Below are positions 59,622-64,000 of a stretch of DNA of 64,000 nucleotides, piece after piece. The stretch is from Bacteroidota bacterium (lineage in GTDB: Bacteria; Bacteroidota; Bacteroidia; Chitinophagales; Chitinophagaceae). Numbering within the stretch: the stretch's first letter is position 1; each line of letters starts with the position of its first letter. The stretch lies in the NCBI GenBank assembly GCA_018266775.1, contig JAFDZS010000009.1:147018-211017 (forward strand), read 5' to 3'. The notes under the pieces are model-generated. The model was given only the letters and a program-made list of their open reading frames with translations, ran no database searches and was not told the DNA's origin. Both the position numbers and the translations under genes were made by a program.

Positions 59622-60827
59622 ATGAAACTATTGACAGGTTTGTTTTTATTGGTATGCAGCTCAGTTGCTTTTGGCCAGCAAGGCTGGTGGCGTGCACAGT
59701 TGTTACGGAAAGATGGCAACAGTATTCCATTTACTATTGAATGGAAAACAGCACAACATAAGCCGGTATGGTATATTCATAATGCAGCCGAAAAAATAAG
59801 GGTGGACAATATTACTGTTGCCGGAGATTCCCTTTTTGTACAGATGCCTGTGTTTGAGTCTCAGTTTAAATTAAAATATTCCAACAACCTCATTACCGGT
59901 GTTTGGCTGAAAGGCGGTGCAGTTAAAACGCAGGAAATTGCTTTTACTGCAACGCAACAAAAAGAACGTTTTGATGCAGGCAAAAAAATCGTTCCCAATA
60001 TTAACGGAAGATGGGCCGTGCATTTTGCCGGTGCCCAACCCGGCGAACTTTCTGTAGCAGAATTGAAACAGCAGGCACGACATATCAGTGGAACATTTTT
60101 AAACCCCACTGGTGATTACCGCTATCTGGATGGTGTGGTAAAAAATGATTCGCTCTATCTCTCCTGCTTCGATGGTGGTCATGCGTTTTTAATTACTGCT
60201 GTTATAAAAAACAACCAGTTAACCGATGGACAATTTTATTCCGGTGCCACTTATAAAGAAGCCTGGCATGCAGAAAAAAATGCGCAGGCCAAAGTGCCGC
60301 AGGAAACAGTGGCCATGTACGCAAAACCTGGTGAAGATCAATTGCATTTCAGCTTTAAAGATTTGAATGGACATACAGTTTCCATCAATGATGAGCGTTT
60401 TAATAATAAAGTGGTTGTAATACAACTGATGGGAAGCTGGTGCCCCAACTGCATGGATGAAACCGCGTTCCTTAGCGATTACTACGCAAAAAATAAACAG
60501 CGTGGCGTGGAAATCATTGCACTGGCGTATGAATACAGTACTGATTGGGAACGCTCCATAAAAAGCCTTACTAAATTCAAAGACCGTTTTAATGTCCAGT
60601 ACACTATACTTAATACCGGTGTTACCGTGGGAGATTCTCTGCGCACAGAAAAAACGTTGCCGGAACTCACGCCGATTAAATTTTTCCCTTCATCAATAAT
60701 ACTGGATAAAAAAGGAAAGATCAGGAAACTGGACACCGGTTTTAACGGCCCTGCAACCGGTGAGCACTACACCGCATATAAAAATGAATTTGAACAAACT
60801 GTCAATACATTATTACAAGAACAATAA
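59622..60827 (+). CDS. TlpA-like thioredoxin-fold secreted protein
   Basis: This 401-residue protein has a signal peptide (1-18, VAFGQ), a poorly conserved beta-rich N-terminal domain (about 20-240) and a C-terminal thioredoxin domain with the active site GSWCPNCMDE (Cys274, Cys277) and KFFPSSIILDKKGKI (cis-Pro region). Such TlpA-like proteins reduce or exchange disulfides in the periplasm, often for cytochrome maturation or stress defence. The next gene (DUF4395) starts 7 bp downstream and has its own CxxC. Confidence 0.92.
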   Translation: MKLLTGLFLLVCSSVAFGQQGWWRAQLLRKDGNSIPFTIEWKTAQHKPVWYIHNAAEKIRVDNITVAGDSLFVQMPVFESQFKLKYSNNLITGVWLKGGAVKTQEIAFTATQQKERFDAGKKIVPNINGRWAVHFAGAQPGELSVAELKQQARHISGTFLNPTGDYRYLDGVVKNDSLYLSCFDGGHAFLITAVIKNNQLTDGQFYSGATYKEAWHAEKNAQAKVPQETVAMYAKPGEDQLHFSFKDLNGHTVSINDERFNNKVVVIQLMGSWCPNCMDETAFLSDYYAKNKQRGVEIIALAYEYSTDWERSIKSLTKFKDRFNVQYTILNTGVTVGDSLRTEKTLPELTPIKFFPSSIILDKKGKIRKLDTGFNGPATGEHYTAYKNEFEQTVNTLLQEQ

Positions 60828-60834
60828 AACAATT

Positions 60835-61287
60835 ATGGCAAAAGAATTAGAATGCCCCGTCGATTTCATCAGTGTCAATGAAAATAAAGTGCGCCTGACC
60901 GCATTGAATGTTTTTATTTTGGCAGTACTGTACCTGTTTTTTCCCAACTTATACATTCCTGCATTTCTTACAGCCGATTTCTTTTTACGTGGTTTTAACT
61001 TTGGTAAATACAGCTTATTGAATCAGCTCAGCGATAAAGAAGTAAAATGGTTTAAAGTAAGTGCCAAGCCTATTGACCAGGCACCAAAACGTTTTGCAGC
61101 AAAAATCGGTTTTATATTTGCCGTGGCTATTATTTTGTTACACGTTTTTAAATTTGATACCAGTGCCCGTGTGGTTGCAGGCATACTTACGTTATTTGCC
61201 TTCCTGGAATCATTCCTGGGTTTTTGCGCCGGCTGCCATGTGTATACTTTGCTCAACAGAACCAAAGCCGCGTTAAGATTTGAATAA
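60835..61287 (+). CDS. DUF4395 membrane protein
   Basis: This is a 150-residue protein from the ATG at 60835 (the open frame extends upstream into the TlpA-like gene). It has hydrophobic segments LTALNVFILAVLYLFFPNLYIPAFL, IGFIFAVAIILLHVF and VVAGILTLFAFLESFLGF, and a conserved CAGCHVY at the C-terminal end (FLGFCAGCHVYTLL). DUF4395 proteins are inner-membrane proteins of unknown role, frequently next to thioredoxin-like genes. The 7-bp spacing after the TlpA-like gene and the CxxC motif suggest the two act together in thiol exchange; this is inferred. Confidence 0.9.
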   Translation: MAKELECPVDFISVNENKVRLTALNVFILAVLYLFFPNLYIPAFLTADFFLRGFNFGKYSLLNQLSDKEVKWFKVSAKPIDQAPKRFAAKIGFIFAVAIILLHVFKFDTSARVVAGILTLFAFLESFLGFCAGCHVYTLLNRTKAALRFE

Positions 61288-61297
61288 CAAAAGCCCG

Positions 61298-61328
61298 TTT
61301 GTTTTGCTGGCCCTTTAGCGTACTTTTA
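61298..61328 (+). promoter_or_regulatory. Promoter of the MgtA-type gene
   Basis: TTTG at 61298-61301, a 19-bp spacer and TACTTTTA at 61321-61328 (one mismatch from the -7 consensus). The start codon is 18 bp further on. Confidence 0.6.
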
Positions 61329-61345
61329 AAATAAATTATCGCTAT

Positions 61346-63859
61346 ATGGACCTTAAAACCTACTGGCAATACCCGGTTGAGGAGGTTTTACGTACCCTTC
61401 AAAGTACAGCGTCTGGACTTACGGCAGCCGATGCGGCGCAACGACTGGCTGCAAATACACAAAAGAAAAAAGAACGTCCGCAACTGGTAAAAGATATCCT
61501 GCTTTTTATCGGCCAGTTTAAAAGTCCGTTAACGTTACTGTTAGTTGCTGCCGTTATCCTCTCCGCCTTTCTTGGCGAAACATCTGATGTGTTTATCATC
61601 TTATTTATTTTACTGGCTACCGGCATAATGAGTTTTATACAGGAGCGCCATGCCGGGTTAGCCGTGGAAAAATTGCGGTCACTTATTCGCAGCACAATAA
61701 AAGTGTACCGGGATAATGTTATTGTGAATGTTTTTTCAGAAGAGATCGTTCCGGGAGATGTAATGGAATTTGGCGCAGGCGATATTATTCCGGCGGATTG
61801 TTTACTCATAGAAGAAAAAGATATTCATGCCAATGAAGCGACGTTAACAGGTGAAACATACCCGGCAGAAAAAGCAACGGGCACTATTCCTGCTGATACC
61901 GGCATGAGCAAAAGAACCAATGTGTTATTTGAAGGCACCAGTATTGTAAGCGGGAGCGGTAAAGCAGTAGCCGTTTTAACAGGAAAGAACACTGTATTCG
62001 GCATTATCTCTGCAAGCCTGGCAAAAGCACCGGAAGAAACAGCCTTTGAAAGAGGCATCCGCAAGTTTGGTTACTTACTCATGCAGATTACGCTGGTACT
62101 CGCCGTGATCATCCTTGTTGTAAATATTTACTTTCATAAGCCATTGATTGATTCTTTATTGTTTGCATTGGCATTGGCTGTAGGCATGGCGCCTGAATTA
62201 TTACCCGCTATTATGACTGTTGCCATGAGTGCAGGTTCAAAGCGAATGGCACAACAGAAAGTGATTGTAAAAAAATTATCTTCCATACAAAATCTTGGCG
62301 AAGTCAATTTATTTTGTTCCGACAAAACAGGAACACTTACAGAAGGCATATTAAAAATATCAGGTATCACTGGTATTGATGGCAATGAAAACGGCACGGT
62401 AAAACAACTGGCGTACCTGAATGCATTTTTCGAAACCGGCTTTTCCAACCCGATGGATGATGCGCTGAAAACAATGGAGCATATCAGCGCCAACGGGTAC
62501 ACGAAAACTGATGAAATCCCATATGACTTTATCAGGAAACGCCTGAGCATTGCGGTGGAGCATAATGGGCATTATCAGCTTATCAGTAAAGGCGCAGTGG
62601 CTAATGTAGTGCAGGTTTGTGACAAAGTTTTGCTTGCCGATGGTACTACAGCGCCATTATCTGTATATAAAAAAAATATTGACGACCTGTACCTGCAATA
62701 CAGCAGCAAAGGTTTCAGGACTATTGGCGTGTGCTATAAAGATTGTGATGCCCACATCAGGCTGACTAAAGAAGATGAAAAGCAAATGACCTTTGCCGGT
62801 TTCGTTTTATTGCTCGATCCTGTTAAAGATGGCGTAGTGGATGTGATACAGGAACTCAACAGCAATGGCGTGGCGCTAAAAGTAATTACAGGTGATAACA
62901 AATTAGTGGCCGCATACATTGCAGAGCGTATCGGTTTGAAAAATATTAAAGTGATTGCAGGCAATGAAATAATGAAGATGAGCCCTGAAGCTTTAGCAAA
63001 CCAGGTACAGCGGGCCAATGTTTTTGCTGAGATAGAACCACAACAAAAAGAAAACATCATTAAAGCCCTCCGCAAAGCCGGGCATACAGTAGCTTATATG
63101 GGCGATGGCATTAATGATGTTGCTGCCATCAATGCCGCTGATGTGGGCATCTCCACCAACAATGCGGTTGATGTTGCCAAAGAAGCTGCCGATGTAGTGC
63201 TGCTGGAAAAAGATTTAGCTGTATTGAATGCCGGCATTATTGAAGGCCGCAAAACATTTTTAAATACACTCAAGTATATTTATACCAATACCAGCGCCAC
63301 GTTTGGTAATATGTTCAGTATGGCGGGTGCATCACTGCTATTACCTTTTTTACCCATGCTGCCGCAACAAATTTTATTGACCAACTTCCTTACTGATTTT
63401 CCATACATGGCTGTTGCGGGTGATAATGTAGATGAAGCTGATTTGAAAGTACCGCAGCGCTGGAACCTGAAACAACTGAAAAACTTCATGATCGTTTTTG
63501 GCCTGCACAGTTCTTTGTTTGATTACATTACTTTCTTTGCGTTGTATAAATTATTTAAATCGGAGGAGGTTTTTCATACCGGCTGGTTTATTGAATCTAT
63601 TTGCACAGAGTTACTGATTTTATTTGTAGTGCGTACGCACAAATCTTTACTGAAAAGCGTACCCGGCAAACTCCTGATTGTATTAAGTGCATTGGGTTTG
63701 TTGATTACGGTGGCATTGCCCTTCACCCCTTTTGCTGCCACATTGGGTTTTGTTGTTCCGCCATTGCAATTGATGGGCATTATTGCAGGCATTTTATTTT
63801 TGTATGTATTGACTGCTGATATTATTAAAGTGATATTTTTTAAGAAGACATCGATCTAG
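61346..63859 (+). CDS. mgtA: P-type Mg2+-importing ATPase
   Basis: This 837-residue P-type ATPase of the MgtA/MgtB group has the A-domain motif TGET at 168-171, the membrane motif GMAPELLPAIM near 282-292, the phosphorylation site DKTGTLTEG (Asp326) and MGDGINDVAAI (585-595). The GMAPELLPAIM stretch matches the Mg2+ importer subgroup rather than Ca2+ pumps. It imports Mg2+ at low external concentration. No MgtC-like gene is adjacent, and no Mg2+-sensing leader is obvious ahead of the start. Confidence 0.93.
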   Translation: MDLKTYWQYPVEEVLRTLQSTASGLTAADAAQRLAANTQKKKERPQLVKDILLFIGQFKSPLTLLLVAAVILSAFLGETSDVFIILFILLATGIMSFIQERHAGLAVEKLRSLIRSTIKVYRDNVIVNVFSEEIVPGDVMEFGAGDIIPADCLLIEEKDIHANEATLTGETYPAEKATGTIPADTGMSKRTNVLFEGTSIVSGSGKAVAVLTGKNTVFGIISASLAKAPEETAFERGIRKFGYLLMQITLVLAVIILVVNIYFHKPLIDSLLFALALAVGMAPELLPAIMTVAMSAGSKRMAQQKVIVKKLSSIQNLGEVNLFCSDKTGTLTEGILKISGITGIDGNENGTVKQLAYLNAFFETGFSNPMDDALKTMEHISANGYTKTDEIPYDFIRKRLSIAVEHNGHYQLISKGAVANVVQVCDKVLLADGTTAPLSVYKKNIDDLYLQYSSKGFRTIGVCYKDCDAHIRLTKEDEKQMTFAGFVLLLDPVKDGVVDVIQELNSNGVALKVITGDNKLVAAYIAERIGLKNIKVIAGNEIMKMSPEALANQVQRANVFAEIEPQQKENIIKALRKAGHTVAYMGDGINDVAAINAADVGISTNNAVDVAKEAADVVLLEKDLAVLNAGIIEGRKTFLNTLKYIYTNTSATFGNMFSMAGASLLLPFLPMLPQQILLTNFLTDFPYMAVAGDNVDEADLKVPQRWNLKQLKNFMIVFGLHSSLFDYITFFALYKLFKSEEVFHTGWFIESICTELLILFVVRTHKSLLKSVPGKLLIVLSALGLLITVALPFTPFAATLGFVVPPLQLMGIIAGILFLYVLTADIIKVIFFKKTSI

Positions 63860-63913
63860 AAAGGCACAGCATGCTCTTAATTATTTATCAGCATTACAAA
63901 TGTATCTTCCGGG

Positions 63914-64000
63914 GAAGTCAACTTATAAAGTTGCCTTCCCTCAATTAAAGGTTTTCAGCTCTCAACTTGAAACACTTTTTTAAAAAGAAGGCAACCTTGC
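63914..64000. repeat. Nested-palindrome element, copy D, cut by the window edge
   Basis: GAAGTCAAC at 63914, GTTGCCTTC at 63930 and GAAGGCAAC at 63987 follow the order of the elements at 15743 and 15938. The fourth arm GTTGACTTC is expected just outside the window. The spacing is shorter than in copies A and B. Confidence 0.75.

Noticed and set aside
61346..63859. Ca2+-type P-type ATPase
   Set aside because: The GMAPELLPAIM membrane motif and overall order match the MgtA/MgtB Mg2+ importers better than calcium pumps.
1..64000. tRNA, rRNA or tmRNA genes
   Set aside because: No cloverleaf-like segments or rRNA-like stretches were noticed by eye in the gaps; a tRNA scan was not possible here.

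Overview
The window looks like a chromosomal segment of a Bacteroidota bacterium, most likely a Chitinophagaceae-type soil or plant-associated species (inference). The grounds are a SusC/SusD pair, GH92 and GH127 enzymes, DUF6600 and DUF4395 proteins, a tricorn-type protease, and several upstream sequences that match the Bacteroidota promoter (TTTG, about 19-20 bp, TAnnTTTG). Ribosome-binding sites are poorly marked throughout, as usual in this phylum. No rRNA, tRNA, CRISPR array, prophage or transposase gene was seen. The left edge cuts one gene and the right edge cuts one repeat element.

Region 1 (1-12756) is a carbohydrate or plant-material utilisation locus. Five genes run leftward with short gaps: myo-inositol oxygenase, SusC, SusD, a purple-acid-phosphatase-like phosphoesterase and a secreted, probably toroidal protein that runs off the window. 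Divergent from them are a LacI regulator, a GH127 beta-L-arabinofuranosidase and a D-amino-acid-dehydrogenase-like flavoenzyme. All six metal ligands of inositol oxygenase and the Cys/Glu site of GH127 are visible. My inference is that the left arm handles inositol phosphates or inositol-containing glycans and the right arm handles hydroxyproline-linked arabinosides.

Region 2 (12757-27700) holds a SNF2-type ATPase, a TetR regulator with three matching operators over its own gene, a DoxX-like gene and a secreted alpha/beta hydrolase, then a beta-CASP nuclease, an M20 amidohydrolase, a SPOR protein, deoC and two secreted amidohydrolase-family proteins. Three kinds of non-coding repeat lie here: a nested-palindrome element (two tandem copies, with relatives at 47.5 kb and 63.9 kb), a 125-bp triplicate and a roughly 95-bp triplicate.

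Region 3 (27693-35626) is a run of small accessory genes: GlxA-type AraC regulator, GyrI-like, VOC/PhnB-like, DoxX, DUF1801 and SRPBCC proteins, an ArsR regulator with two operators around a near-perfect promoter, a Crp/Fnr regulator with an N-terminal cysteine cluster, and a GNAT enzyme.

Region 4 (35633-64000) mixes core and accessory genes: a B12-binding radical SAM protein, fusA with a long predicted leader, a 33-residue membrane protein, TPR and secreted hypotheticals, an ECF sigma factor, GH92, an acyltransferase, a DUF6600 Asn/Gly-rich protein, a bacterial pentameric ligand-gated ion channel homologue, a tricorn-like protease, a double universal stress protein, a tandem ABC ATPase whose first half lacks Walker A, a DEAD-box helicase flanked by two related hairpins, cysteine synthase, a TlpA-like thioredoxin with a DUF4395 membrane partner, and an MgtA-type P-type ATPase.

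The items most worth a second look are the ion-channel homologue, the inositol oxygenase/SusCD/phosphatase operon facing GH127 and a flavin dehydrogenase, the nested-palindrome repeat family, and the fusA leader.
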